A program made the translations under genes and the position numbers. Under the pieces are notes generated by a model. That model ran no database searches. It was not told where the DNA came from and saw only the letters and a program-made list of their open reading frames with translations. Shown piece by piece: positions 37,287 to 47,200 of a stretch of 64,000 nucleotides of DNA. The first letter of the stretch is position 1. Each line of letters starts with the position of its first letter. Source of the DNA: UBA721 sp002705165 (lineage in GTDB: Bacteria; Planctomycetota; Planctomycetia; Pirellulales; Pirellulaceae); the NCBI GenBank assembly GCA_045565995.1, contig JBJLEF010000001.1, positions 1,116,001-1,180,000 of the forward strand, in the 5' to 3' direction.

Positions 37287-37816
37287 ACGCGGAAAAAAGA
37301 TTGGCTTTTGATAATGGCAAGGTCATCCGGGAAAGTATGAAACGCCTGTACTAACAGGCTGCTTTGACGGGTTTCCAGATTGACATAACTCATGGCTCCT
37401 GTTGCCATACGACCATTGTTATTAAAGAAGTGGGCCATCCCACGAAGTTCGCTGTCCTGACTTAATTCTTGTTGGAAGGACCAGAAGATCTCCTGCGGAA
37501 CCACTTCCAGCTGGAAACTTGTTTGGTATTCGATACCCCGGCAATTAAGAACCTCGTTGCGTTCGCCAGCAATGGGGTGAGAAAGCAGTCTTCGCCGTTG
37601 TGGCAAAGGCTGTGACTGTGCCGACGCAACTTCTGCAATGGTGATACCATTGTGGGTGAAAGTGATCACATGTCCATCCCGAGTTATATCGACTTTAGCT
37701 TCATAACTTCCGCGACCGATTTGACGACTCTGGAAAACTTCGAAGAGTTCTGGGTGGAGAGGGCGAGAGAAGAGTTGAAATGTAAGTTCTTTGACTTTCG
37801 GTCTTAATGAAAGCAC
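37283..37816 (-). CDS. Small conserved protein, possibly DUF2617
   Basis: 177 aa, cytoplasmic, no signal or membrane segment. The pattern (YEAKVDITRDGHVITFTHNGITIAEV, later a YQTSFQLEVVPQEIFW strand and GMAHFFN) suggests an alpha/beta protein, and it resembles what I recall of DUF2617, but I cannot confirm this without a search. No function is known. It is convergent with the CPBP protease gene. Confidence 0.72.
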   Translation of the reverse strand: MLSLRPKVKELTFQLFSRPLHPELFEVFQSRQIGRGSYEAKVDITRDGHVITFTHNGITIAEVASAQSQPLPQRRRLLSHPIAGERNEVLNCRGIEYQTSFQLEVVPQEIFWSFQQELSQDSELRGMAHFFNNNGRMATGAMSYVNLETRQSSLLVQAFHTFPDDLAIIKSQSFFRV

Positions 37817-38037
37817 ACCGAGGTTCCCGTATTTGTAATCTCGTCAACGGATAAGTGAATGACGAAGATGTAATTTACTTGTTTTAGGCTTTACAAAGTA
37901 CGTCGGTCTGTGAGTTTCAACGACTCTGTTCAGTTCCATGAAGAGCTTATTATATTAATTTCATGAGAGCATAACATAGAATCTTGCCGGTAATTTCTGA
38001 GGTTCGAGCAAATTATTTGAAAAGAGATTCCAAATTG
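37817..38037. other. Intergenic, AT-rich, no feature seen
   Basis: Separates two minus-strand genes and probably contains the promoter of the 37283-37816 gene. I see no clear structure. Confidence 0.5.
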
Positions 38038-38853
38038 CTAGCAAGATGAGTCAGTTTGCTTAAGGAACTGCCGAATGAGGTCGTTGACTGCCTGTGGATG
38101 CTCTAGTGGTGCCATGTGTCCCACGTTTTCGATAATCTCGATGGTTGCGTTGGGCATAGCAGTAGCAATGGCCCGCATTTCCTCGGCTGGGCTGATTGCG
38201 TCGTGCTCACCACAAATAAGGAGGGTGGGAAGATTAATCTCAGGTAGCCAGTGGGTGGCCTCGGCACGTCTGGCAAGCGCATACTGAGTTTCAGCGATCA
38301 TTTGATAATCGCTCCCGGCAATGATGCTGCGCAATTGGGAAACGCGTTCGGGAACAGCTTGAGCAGAGTGCTTGCTAAATAATTTGGGAATCATACCGTC
38401 GGCAGCCAGTGTGCTACCGTTGGGCCCTTGTGCTGTGATTCGACTTGCCATTTGCCGCCTTCCACGAGCCATTAGTTCAGTATCTCCAATACTTCGTGTA
38501 TCACATTGAATGAGGCGGCAAATACGTTCTGGAAAGTTCTTCCAGAATTCCCATCCGATGTATCCTCCCATGGAGAGACCGCAATAGGTTACCGGCTCAA
38601 AGATCGCCAGGGCGTCAAGAAGCCCCGAGAGGTCTTCGGCAAACTGCTTCATTGAGAGGGGAGCCGTTCCACGAGTTGTTTGTCCGAAACCCCGGAGGTC
38701 CGGCGCGATGACTTGATACTCCGTAGCTAGAATTTCGAATTGAAACCGCCACATGGAGTGATCCAGTGGGAAGCCATGAACAAGCAGTAGTGGTCGCCCC
38801 TGACCTCGGATCTGATAGGCGACGTTGATATCTTTAACGCGGGTCCGTAGCAT
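38038..38853 (-). CDS. Alpha/beta hydrolase
   Basis: 271 aa from the ATG at 38853 (a TTG at 38871 would add six residues). The hydrolase core includes LLVHGFPLDHSMW (oxyanion loop HGFP), the nucleophile elbow GLSMGGYIG, the acid in CGEHDAISP and the histidine in VGHMAPLEHP. It resembles 3-oxoadipate enol-lactonase/haloperoxidase-like hydrolases, but the substrate cannot be assigned. It overlaps the 3' end of the upstream zinc-ribbon gene by 20 nt, so the two are probably co-translated. Confidence 0.88.
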   Translation of the reverse strand: MLRTRVKDINVAYQIRGQGRPLLLVHGFPLDHSMWRFQFEILATEYQVIAPDLRGFGQTTRGTAPLSMKQFAEDLSGLLDALAIFEPVTYCGLSMGGYIGWEFWKNFPERICRLIQCDTRSIGDTELMARGRRQMASRITAQGPNGSTLAADGMIPKLFSKHSAQAVPERVSQLRSIIAGSDYQMIAETQYALARRAEATHWLPEINLPTLLICGEHDAISPAEEMRAIATAMPNATIEIIENVGHMAPLEHPQAVNDLIRQFLKQTDSSC

Positions 38854-39376
38854 TGATTCGTCTTCTGGCAAAGATAGCCATGGCCATCAGGGCAATTCCC
38901 AGACCAGCTATCCCTAATTCGATAAAGCCATAAAATTGCCGTGAGTTATATTCTTTTTGCCGGGCCTGAAAGTCATCTTCCTGTTGCTCACCCAGCCCGA
39001 TACCACGGATAAGTCGCCACTGTTGGATAGCAACCAGAGGAGGCATTTGGTCGATGACCGCATTTCCATACAGCATTGCCGCTTCGGTATGGTCAGTCAT
39101 GTCAATCTGTCCGGCCTGAAAGAAGTGGTAACATGCAAGGCTTAAGCCAAGGGCGATAAAGATACTACCCAATCCAAACAGGATGCCGTTACCTTTGTCC
39201 CACGTGAGTTCGACAGACTCGTTTTGTTCTAGAGCAAGCGGTAGTTCTCGAATTTCACGCAGGTTAGGAGCGACAATTTCTAAATGGCATTCATCACAAG
39301 TTAAGGTCTTTCCGGCATCGATTGTTGAGATGCTGAATTGCGCGCCACATTTACATGATAGTACGTAGTATGCCAT
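38834..39376 (-). CDS. Zinc-ribbon membrane protein of unknown function
   Basis: 180 aa from the ATG at 39376. The N-terminus is a small zinc ribbon (CKCGAQF then CDECH, about residues 8-30). Two membrane helices follow (about 68-88 and 150-170) with ~60 polar residues between them. This cytosolic ribbon plus two-helix layout recurs in planctomycete proteins of unknown role. It overlaps the hydrolase gene downstream. Confidence 0.7.
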   Translation of the reverse strand: MAYYVLSCKCGAQFSISTIDAGKTLTCDECHLEIVAPNLREIRELPLALEQNESVELTWDKGNGILFGLGSIFIALGLSLACYHFFQAGQIDMTDHTEAAMLYGNAVIDQMPPLVAIQQWRLIRGIGLGEQQEDDFQARQKEYNSRQFYGFIELGIAGLGIALMAMAIFARRRINATDPR

Positions 39377-39420
39377 GAGCTCTATTGTAGACCGATTGTA
39401 AGTGAATTGGTTAATGATGG

Positions 39421-40215
39421 TTAGTCGGACGGTGCGGCTGACCCTCGGGCAGCCCACCACGGCAGGCTGATGCCACCGTCGACAAGTAATGTAGCCCCCG
39501 TCATATATTCATGTTGAGGATCGCTAAGAAAGAGGATGGCACGGGCGATCTCCTGTGGATTGCCTAGTCGGCCCAGCGGGATTTTAGCACCAGCTTTTTC
39601 CAAAGTTTCTTCATCGGCGAATTTTCGTTCGCCGGGGGTATCGATCCATCCGGGTTGAATCATGTTGATACGGATGTTGTGTTCAGCAACTTCAATCGCG
39701 GCAGTACGCGCCATGTGCTCGAGCGCTGCTTTGGACATGTTATACGCCATAGCTCGTGGAGCCGGGATGAAAGCATGTGGCGAACTCACAAGCGTGATGA
39801 TGCCTCCCTCGCCTTGCGTAATCATTTGCTGAGTAGCAACTCGCGTCAGATAAAAAGCCCCCCACATCGTAACATCGACAGTACGGCGAAAACCTTCCAT
39901 GTCGGCTTGGTAGAACAATTCTCTGTCACTGTAAGCCGCATTACTGACCGCGATATCAAGGCGACCAAATTCACAAACAGCCCTATCCACAAGTGCTTTG
40001 ACTGACTCCAGATCCGCTACATCGGCTTGATGGGCAACGGCTTGACCTCCGGCCTTTTCGATCTCCGCAACGACTTCCGCCGCCTGATCGGCATGGGAGC
40101 GATAGTTCACAATGACACTGGCCCCCGCTTTACCAAAGGCAATGGCTGAAGCGCGGCCGATTCCCAAGCTTGAGCCCGTAACCACGACAACTTTGTTTGA
40201 TAAATCCGTACTCAT
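39421..40215 (-). CDS. Short-chain dehydrogenase/reductase
   Basis: 264 aa from the ATG at 40215; the frame stays open upstream. Cofactor motif TGSSLGIG (residues ~12-19), NNAG equivalent SNAAYS, catalytic Ser in VSSPHA and Tyr-Lys in YNMSKAALEHM. The C-terminus LFLSDPQHEYMTGATLLVDGG is typical of glucose 1-dehydrogenase/3-oxoacyl-ACP reductase-like SDRs. The substrate is unknown. Confidence 0.92.
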   Translation of the reverse strand: MSTDLSNKVVVVTGSSLGIGRASAIAFGKAGASVIVNYRSHADQAAEVVAEIEKAGGQAVAHQADVADLESVKALVDRAVCEFGRLDIAVSNAAYSDRELFYQADMEGFRRTVDVTMWGAFYLTRVATQQMITQGEGGIITLVSSPHAFIPAPRAMAYNMSKAALEHMARTAAIEVAEHNIRINMIQPGWIDTPGERKFADEETLEKAGAKIPLGRLGNPQEIARAILFLSDPQHEYMTGATLLVDGGISLPWWAARGSAAPSD

Positions 40216-40459
40216 CGAAGTGCTCTGCAAGTAGTCTTCTGTTGATAATGTTAGGTAATGGAAGTATGCCACTTATTTCCCAATAGGCTGTCTATTTCTT
40301 ACGTAGAACTGTTTAAGTTAGCCCACCATTCGCGCTGAGAATTTTTAGTATTCTGGTAAAAAAGGCGCCTTGGCCCTAATGCGTTTGGCACCTGTATCAT
40401 TGCTGGAAAAAGTTTGTCACCCTCTCCTCGCATGTTCCAGGGAAGGGGCGAAAGAGAGT
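40216..40459. other. Intergenic, upstream of the SDR gene
   Basis: Contains the presumed promoter of the minus-strand SDR gene. No strong structure is seen before about 40460. Confidence 0.45.
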
Positions 40460-41130
40460 GTTCCAGCCAGGGAAGAGTCGGGCTGGTTATGTTATGAGGA
40501 TTCTCAGGAATCCTCCGACTTTGAGACTAGACCCTTCATAGGACGTAGTTAAAATTAACGACATAACGGTGGCTCAGTTTCACCAACCTTTGAGGTGAAT
40601 GAGCTTAGCAGCGAGACATTCGATTTGAACGGACACCAAGGAAGTCTTCGTATCGAGTTTTTCAAAGCTGAAACCACCATCCGGTGATTCCGGATAGTGG
40701 ATCCGCGAGTGAGGTTAAACCGTTCGCTAATCCTGATTGGGTATTAGGCTTTGCGAATGTTGAACCTGACCGAATTAGCAAGCTAATCGGGCTGAACGTT
40801 TTATTACGAGGCGGTTCCGATGTCAAGGCAGTTTAATTCGGTTGAAATGTTTCGCGGGAATTACCACCGAGTCGAACTGATGGTAGCATAGCATCATGTT
40901 CAATAGAGAGCCGACGGCGAAATGCCGATGCTATATTGAACTTCTCAGCTGTCAGATCGCACACTGACCTGGTCAGTTAAGGGTTTGAGTTTCGAAAGAG
41001 CTTAAACTTCGTTGGATGTCGTCCAACCCGGTAGCAAATGGATTTTCTACTTCGACGACCTTGTAGGCGCGAGATATCATTGCTCGAGCATAGTCCGACA
41101 CCCGATGGTGAATGGCCATTGAGTGCCATT
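40460..41130 (+). ncRNA. Candidate structured RNA or long rpoD leader, dense hairpins
   Basis: No ORF, but many inverted repeats follow one another. Examples: CCAGCC/GGCTGG (40463-40486); GAGGATTC-TCAG-GAATCCTC (40496-40515); GCTCA..TTCACC/GGTGAA TGAGC (40572-40604); TTTCA/TGAAA (40660-40673); CCAC.ATCCGG/CCGGAT.GTGG (40674-40700); AGGTT..TTCGC/GCGAA..AACCT (40712-40767); CCG.ATTAG-CAAG-CTAAT.CGG (40770-40790); GTTCAATA/TATTGAAC around CGGC/GCCG (40898-40941); CTGAC/GTCAG (40964-40976); GTTTGAG/CTTAAAC (40983-41007); GTTGGA/TCCAAC (41011-41027); AATGGC/GCCATT (41111-41130). Two stems contain G-U pairs only on the plus strand (40987:41003 and 40913:40929), favouring that direction. Consensus motifs of RNase P RNA, tmRNA and SRP RNA were not found. 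Boundaries are approximate. Confidence 0.5.
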
Positions 41131-41171
41131 GGTTAAATCCGAGAAAATACTAGACAACACAAGAGTAACGT

Positions 41172-42728
41172 ATGAGCAGATACGATCCAATTCTTGATGA
41201 TTTTGAAGAAGATAGTGAAGTAACCGTTTCCAGCGGATTCAAAAAAAGCACGGGCAACTCTGATGGAGCAAATCAGAAGTCTAAAGCCAGCAAAAATGCG
41301 AAGGCTGAAGACACTAAGGAACCCGATGATGAAGAGCTGGCAGAGGTAGAAGAGCAGGAATCCTGGTCAGATGACCCGGTTCGAATGTACCTCACTCAGA
41401 TGGGTGAAATCCCACTTCTAACTCGCGTTGAAGAAATTCGACTGGCGAAACGTATCGAAGACACGCGTCGGGATTTTCGAGCGAAACTGCTCGAGTCTGA
41501 TTACGTTTTCCAAATGGCGTTCAAGATTCTCCGCCGAGTGCACCTTGGGGAGCTGCCATTCGATCGAACTGTTCAGGTTTCTGTAACTGATCGCCTGGAA
41601 AAAGAACAAATCATGGGGCGTATGCCGGGCAACCTCGATGTAGTCGAGACTTTGCTTCGACAGAATAAACGCGACTTTCGAGTAGCGGTGAGTAAGTCGT
41701 TCTCTAAGTCCGAGCGTCGTGAAGCCTGGAAGAATCTGGGCCGCCGGCGTCGCCGTTGTGTTCGCCTGGTCGAAGAACTAGGGCTGCGTACTCAGCGTAT
41801 TGAGCCGATGATTAACACCCTGAATGATTTCAGTGAATGTATCGACAAGCTATTGGTTGACCTTCAGGAAGCTAAAGAAGCTAAAGATCATCATCGGAAA
41901 CGTGACCTCTTGTCACAATATCGCAATATCATGCTTGCGATTCAGGAAACGCCAACCAGCCTACGTAATCGTGTGAAGTATCTGAATGCAGTCCATGCAG
42001 AATACCAACAGGCTAAACGGGAGTTGTCAGAAGGTAATCTCCGACTTGTTGTCTCGATCGCTAAGAAATATCGCAATCGTGGTTTGAGCTTCCTTGATTT
42101 GATTCAGGAAGGTAACGCTGGTTTGATGCGAGCGGTGGATAAGTTTGAGTATCGGCGCGGATTCAAATTTTGCACTTATGCCACCTGGTGGATTCGTCAG
42201 GCGATTACCAGAGCGGTCGCAGATCAAAGTCGGACCATTCGTATTCCGGTACATATGGTGGAAACCATGTCTCGAGTACGTAACGTATCTCGACAACTCG
42301 TGCAGGAACTTGGGCGTGAGCCAACATTGGAAGAGACGGCACGTCGGGCTGAAACGACCGTTGAAGAAGCACGCCGCGTGCTGGCAATGAGTCGTTATCC
42401 AATCAGCCTTGATCGTCCGGTTGGTAACAGTGAAGATAGCCAGTTTGGTGACTTGCTGCCCGATGGTGATGCTGAGAGTCCTGCCTCAGGAGCGTCTCAG
42501 GAAATGCTTCGTGATCGAATTGGCCGAGTGCTGAAGACTTTAAGTTATCGAGAACGCGAGATTATTAAATTGCGTTACGGCTTGGGTGATGGTTATAGCT
42601 ATACGCTCGAAGAAGTGGGACATATCTTTAAGGTTACTCGCGAGCGAATTCGTCAGATCGAAGCAAAAGCTGTTCGAAAATTGCAGCAGCCAAGTCGTAG
42701 TCAGGAACTTGTCGGCTTTCTCGACTAA
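41172..42728 (+). CDS. rpoD: RNA polymerase primary sigma factor (RpoD-like)
   Basis: 518 aa sigma-70. The N-terminus is acidic and low-complexity (~1-60). Region 1.2 DPVRMYLTQMGEIPLLTRVEEI follows; a short non-conserved region; region 2 with EGNLRLVVSIAKKYRNRGLSFLDLIQEGNAGLMRAVDKFEY and the -10 recognition segment YATWWIRQAITRA; region 3 with SRTIRIPVHMVE; region 4 with the -35-binding helix EVGHIFKVTRERIRQIEAKAVRKL. This layout and length match a primary sigma factor, though a close RpoD-paralogue is possible. It is preceded by the hairpin-rich region and followed by a strong terminator. Confidence 0.92.
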   Translation: MSRYDPILDDFEEDSEVTVSSGFKKSTGNSDGANQKSKASKNAKAEDTKEPDDEELAEVEEQESWSDDPVRMYLTQMGEIPLLTRVEEIRLAKRIEDTRRDFRAKLLESDYVFQMAFKILRRVHLGELPFDRTVQVSVTDRLEKEQIMGRMPGNLDVVETLLRQNKRDFRVAVSKSFSKSERREAWKNLGRRRRRCVRLVEELGLRTQRIEPMINTLNDFSECIDKLLVDLQEAKEAKDHHRKRDLLSQYRNIMLAIQETPTSLRNRVKYLNAVHAEYQQAKRELSEGNLRLVVSIAKKYRNRGLSFLDLIQEGNAGLMRAVDKFEYRRGFKFCTYATWWIRQAITRAVADQSRTIRIPVHMVETMSRVRNVSRQLVQELGREPTLEETARRAETTVEEARRVLAMSRYPISLDRPVGNSEDSQFGDLLPDGDAESPASGASQEMLRDRIGRVLKTLSYREREIIKLRYGLGDGYSYTLEEVGHIFKVTRERIRQIEAKAVRKLQQPSRSQELVGFLD

Positions 42729-42752
42729 AACGCAATCTCAACCGGTTAAAGC

Positions 42753-42781
42753 ACGCGAGTTGGAGACAACTCGCGTTTTTT
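42753..42781 (+). terminator. Rho-independent terminator after rpoD
   Basis: Perfect 10-bp stem ACGCGAGTTG/CAACTCGCGT with a GAGA tetraloop followed by six Ts, 24 nt after the rpoD stop. The most canonical terminator in the window. Confidence 0.93.
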
Positions 42782-42803
42782 GTTGGACAGACGAATCAGA
42801 TCT

Positions 42804-44264
42804 TCACGTTTTGGCAATGGCTTTGCCTACTAATCGGCCACTCGTCATGGCCCAGGCGATGTGACAGCCATGACTCCAAAGAATCATGCCGTTGAGGCCA
42901 CACTGACCAACCGCATACAGGCCGTCGATCACACTATCGTCTTTTCTCAGCACCTGTAAATCCTCATTAATGGCTGGACTACCTTCGGTAGTGGTGAAAT
43001 ATGACTTGACTGGCCCCAGCAAGACCCACGGGCCCCGCGTCTCATTGAAAGCCTCGTTGATAGTGTTGGTTAGGCGTTTGCGGTTGATATTGTTTGTCTT
43101 TGCGAGGTCGGCGAGTGTGTGGAATTTAGTACAGATATCAGGACGTAGCCGGAGGTAGTCGTCGGTGTACGCGTAAGCAATGTCCGGTGCCGTGGAAATG
43201 AAATGGGGCCACTGTGAAAATTTTCGGGCTTGTACGGGCCCCATTAGGATATAGGCCCGCTTATTGGTTTGGTTCGAGACGGCAATGTTTCGGGTTGTCG
43301 CTTCCTTCTCATTACAAAAGCGTTCTCCGTTTTCATTAATCAGAATGGCTCCCTGCTCAAATAATGCGTCTTCAGGATGTTGCCAGGTGACCAGGAGGCG
43401 TTTGATAATGATTTGGAATATCCACTCCGGTAAAACCCGAGCAATCCAATGTTGCAATTTGGCCAGCGGCCCAGCGGTTGGAAGCCACTGTTGAAATGGG
43501 CGTCGGGCGGTGGCGATGAATCGGAGTTCCGGGCCATACGTGATGTCCATGTTGATTAGTTTTGCGTCAACGCTTTCAGCTAAGAGATGCCCAAGGCCTC
43601 TCGCATGAGGATTGATCCCCTCAATATTTTCATAGCCAGGTCCTTTAAAGCGTTTGATTAGTTCCGGATTGTTGGCATAGTCACCAGCAGCCAACACGAC
43701 GGCATGTTTAGCCTGCCTTGTTTGCAATGCACCGCTCCCATTTTCGTATTCGACTCCCGAAACACAACGCCCGTTGGTTAATAGTCGTTGAACGGTGGCG
43801 TTAGGAAGTATTTGTACACCTTGCTTTCTTGCGGCTAATTGTAATCTTGCAATATACGCTTTGGCTCCGGGAATCACGTTGTGCATGCGGGGCTGGGTAT
43901 TAGGAGGTTCGACAGCTGGCCCGACAAACTGTATCCCATGGGTCTGTAGCCAACTCAGAGTTTCTGCTGCATGCTTAGTAAACAACGTGCGTTGAGTCTC
44001 GTTGTTGTGACTCTCGATTTCAGCGGGTGCGAAGCCGACAAGATCTAATGCATGCAGATCGGCGGAATCTTCAATACCTTGTTGGCGTTGAAATTCAGTC
44101 GCTGCAGCAGTAAACGAACCGACAGCGATCCCGGTGGTTCCGCCTGGCTGAGCACATGCTTCCAACACAATCACCGAGAGACCGTTTTCGGCACAGGAAA
44201 CTGCCGCAGCTAAGCCGCTACCCCCGGCTCCAACAATGATGACGTCTGGGTGATTGCTTGACAT
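42804..44264 (-). CDS. FAD-dependent oxidoreductase (fumarate reductase/ketosteroid dehydrogenase-like)
   Basis: 486 aa, FAD_binding_2 family. The dinucleotide fold VIIVGAGGSGLAAAVSCAENG is at residues ~9-30, the second FAD segment GGTTGIAVGSFTAA follows, and the C-terminus has DGLYAVGQCGLNGMILWSHGCHIAWAMTSGR, typical of fumarate reductase and 3-ketosteroid-dehydrogenase-like flavoproteins. No signal peptide is evident. It starts 6 nt after glnE ends, at the end of a long minus-strand run; a functional link with glnE is not obvious. Confidence 0.87.
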   Translation of the reverse strand: MSSNHPDVIIVGAGGSGLAAAVSCAENGLSVIVLEACAQPGGTTGIAVGSFTAAATEFQRQQGIEDSADLHALDLVGFAPAEIESHNNETQRTLFTKHAAETLSWLQTHGIQFVGPAVEPPNTQPRMHNVIPGAKAYIARLQLAARKQGVQILPNATVQRLLTNGRCVSGVEYENGSGALQTRQAKHAVVLAAGDYANNPELIKRFKGPGYENIEGINPHARGLGHLLAESVDAKLINMDITYGPELRFIATARRPFQQWLPTAGPLAKLQHWIARVLPEWIFQIIIKRLLVTWQHPEDALFEQGAILINENGERFCNEKEATTRNIAVSNQTNKRAYILMGPVQARKFSQWPHFISTAPDIAYAYTDDYLRLRPDICTKFHTLADLAKTNNINRKRLTNTINEAFNETRGPWVLLGPVKSYFTTTEGSPAINEDLQVLRKDDSVIDGLYAVGQCGLNGMILWSHGCHIAWAMTSGRLVGKAIAKT

Positions 44265-44270
44265 CGATTC

Positions 44271-47200
44271 TTAACGGTTAAAGATTTTTTCGAATCGCTG
44301 ACGATTGTCACGTCGATAGCGGCGGCAAACCGTCACGAGAGACTGTGGGCTTTCGTAACCGAGTAGGGAGGCGAGTTTTTCCAGTTCCAAGGGGTGCTCG
44401 GGCAAATCATGTCGATGTGTTGTGTCCATTAATCGTAATCCCGACTCTACTCGTCGTAAAAACAGATAAGATTTACTTAGTGCCGTTGTATCATCTTCGT
44501 TTAACAGCCCATGTTCCTGTAGCTTCTGAAGTGCCAGTAAGGTTCCTGGCTGTTGAATGTCCTCCGCGGTTCCATTCAGGAGTTGTAGCATCTGAACGAT
44601 ATATTCGATGTCCATCGTACCGCCCTGGAATCGTTTGAGATTTCGGTCGGTCGCCCCCTGTTCAGAGTCCAGTCGTGCCTGATAAATCTCCGACTTTAGC
44701 CGGGGTTTCTGATTACTTGCAGCAATAGTTTTAACAATGAGCGTTTGAATACGGGATTTCGCCGTGTCAGTACCAAATAAGACCCGGGCCTTACAAAGGC
44801 CCATAGATTGCCATAAAGGAATTCGATCCCCTTTCAGATAAGTTTCGTAATCGTCCAGTGAAATCGCTAGAGGAGCATGCTGATGCGTGGCACGAAGTTT
44901 GCTATCCATGTCAAACAACCGGCCATGCGGACGAGTTCTGGTTGCAGTTTGTAAAACTCGCTTAGCCCATTCATTGAAGAAATGATGATTCGACGTAGGA
45001 CGGATTTTGTGATCGCGTTTGATAGGCTGCGTATTGCCTTCGCCTTCGTAAAGAAAAATCACATCGACATCGCTATGGAAGTTTGGTTCTCGCCCACCAA
45101 GTTTCCCGAGGCCCACCAGGATAGGCGTTGCGTTTTCTCCATGAAGTGAACCACCCTCAATAATGGGTTGTCCGTGCTTCTCTACTAACTGTCGATAATG
45201 TTCGTTTGAAATCTCCTGCAGGCAGATTTCAATAATATCTGAAAGAGCCCTATGCGAATCTACTAGCGAGTCTTTGCCTAGAATTTCGCGAACACCCACT
45301 CGAAGGTGCTGGGCATGCTTGAAGGCAAGAATCACATCGATTAATTCCTGTCCCTCAATTTGAGCCCCTTTCACGAGTGCGCTCATTACCTTTTGCAGAG
45401 ATTGCTTTGTAGGCAACTGATCTAGAATTAGACAGTCCAACAGTTCGTCAATCATCCCCGGATAGCTTGTAAGAATGGTGATCAGATAGGGACTGTTGGA
45501 ACATAGCTTCACAGATAGATTTAGTGTGGCCGGATTGACCTGAAATAACTCCCATAAAACACCTTTCCCGCCAAGTGAATCACTGACAGTGCTGAGATTA
45601 GCCAGCGTCCTATCCGGATCTGGAGTTTGTGCGATGGATTCTAGTAATCTGGGAGCGATCATGGCCAGAAAATGCCGACAACGTCTGGTCGAGAGAAATG
45701 GAATTCTTTCGGTCGCCAAGTCCATAAGGTATTGATAGCAGGCGTGAACATCTTTGAAGTTATGCTTTGCCAGTACCTCCCGCAGCATTTCTTCGCTCGG
45801 TTCTGGATTGAGAATAAGGTCCACTTCTGGTTCGGCTTCCTGTTCGTCATCAAATGAAGATTCAAGCAGCCGATCGATGATTTGCTGACTGACATTCAAC
45901 AAATGCGTCGTATCATTTTGTAGTGTTTCCACGGCGGCTGCACCCTCATAACCCAGGCTTTGTGCAAGAGCCGCTAGTTGTGTTTGATCTTGTGGAATAG
46001 CAGTGGCTGTGACGTCCTTGAGAGTTTGCAGTCGATGGTGAATCCGTTTTAGCGAAAGATAAGAATCTCGAAGTACATTGGATTCTTCTTGTGATAACAG
46101 GCGGGCTTTATGAAGTTGATAGATCGCGGGCAGTGTGCCGCGAACACGAATGTCGCTAAAATTTCCCCCATTGATGAGTTGTAGGAAGGGAATAACGAAG
46201 TTGATTTCGCGGATACCGCCTGGAGAGTTGACAACATCTCGTTGGTCGCATTCTTCCCAACGGTGCAGGCGTCTTTTTTGAGCTTTGATCCCCGTAATAT
46301 CGGCTCGGTTGAGATAACGGCGATAGATCCATTTTTCCATATGTTGGAGGAACCGATGACCAAGCCGGAAGTCACCTGCAATAGTCCGGGCGTTTATTAA
46401 TTCCTGCCGTTGCCAGGTTCTGCCCGAAAAATCCAGAAAACGAATGGCGTCATTAATGTGAGTGACCGTCGTGGAAGTCTGGGGAGATAACGGAAAGCTG
46501 AAATTGATATCTAGCAACCTAATGCCGCTGGCCAAAGTTAAAAAATTGACGGCATCATTAAGGAGCATTTGGTAAAACGGCTCATGAAGTTCTTTTTTTC
46601 CTGAGACAGATTGGAAGATAAGAAAGACATTGAGTGTTGTCCCGTAGCTGAGTTGGCTGCCGGCAAGGTCGCCCAGTGCGATGAGCGAGAAATTTAAGCC
46701 TGTCGCGTCTTGAGCATCCAATTGATGTTTCTTGATCGCTTTGAGTGATGCCAATTCAACAACGCTGTGTAACAAAGCTTCGCAAAGAATCGAGGCTTGA
46801 TTAGCAACAACATCAGGAGTTTGGTTCATCACCAGATCTCCATAAGCAATCCTTAATAATTCCCGATTGCGAATACGCTCAAGCTGTTCTGAAATATCCG
46901 GATCGCCGGTGAGACTGAGAACTTCAGAGCGTATTTCGTCTATCAGGATGTTGCGATCGACGGGCTGCCCGTCCGTCATTCTTAGCAGGTCATAGCCCTC
47001 AGGATCCTGCATAAGCAATTCAGCAATTTGTGTACTTGCTGAGAACATGACAAGCAAGGTTGGCAAAGCAGCGTGATCGCGTTCCCAGAGAGATCCGAGA
47101 GCGATGGGACTACGAGACAGAGTGGCAAACTTGGCCAGATAACTTAACGCCTGATCTGGCCTGGCCGTCTGAGGCAAGGCGTTTTCGAGTTGAGTGGCGG

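Noticed and set aside
40460..41130. RNase P RNA, tmRNA, SRP RNA or group I intron
   Set aside because: No RNase P P4 consensus, no tRNA-like T-arm or tag frame of tmRNA, no SRP tetraloop motif; a TAGTCC near 41090 lacks a matching upstream strand at a suitable distance for a group I core.
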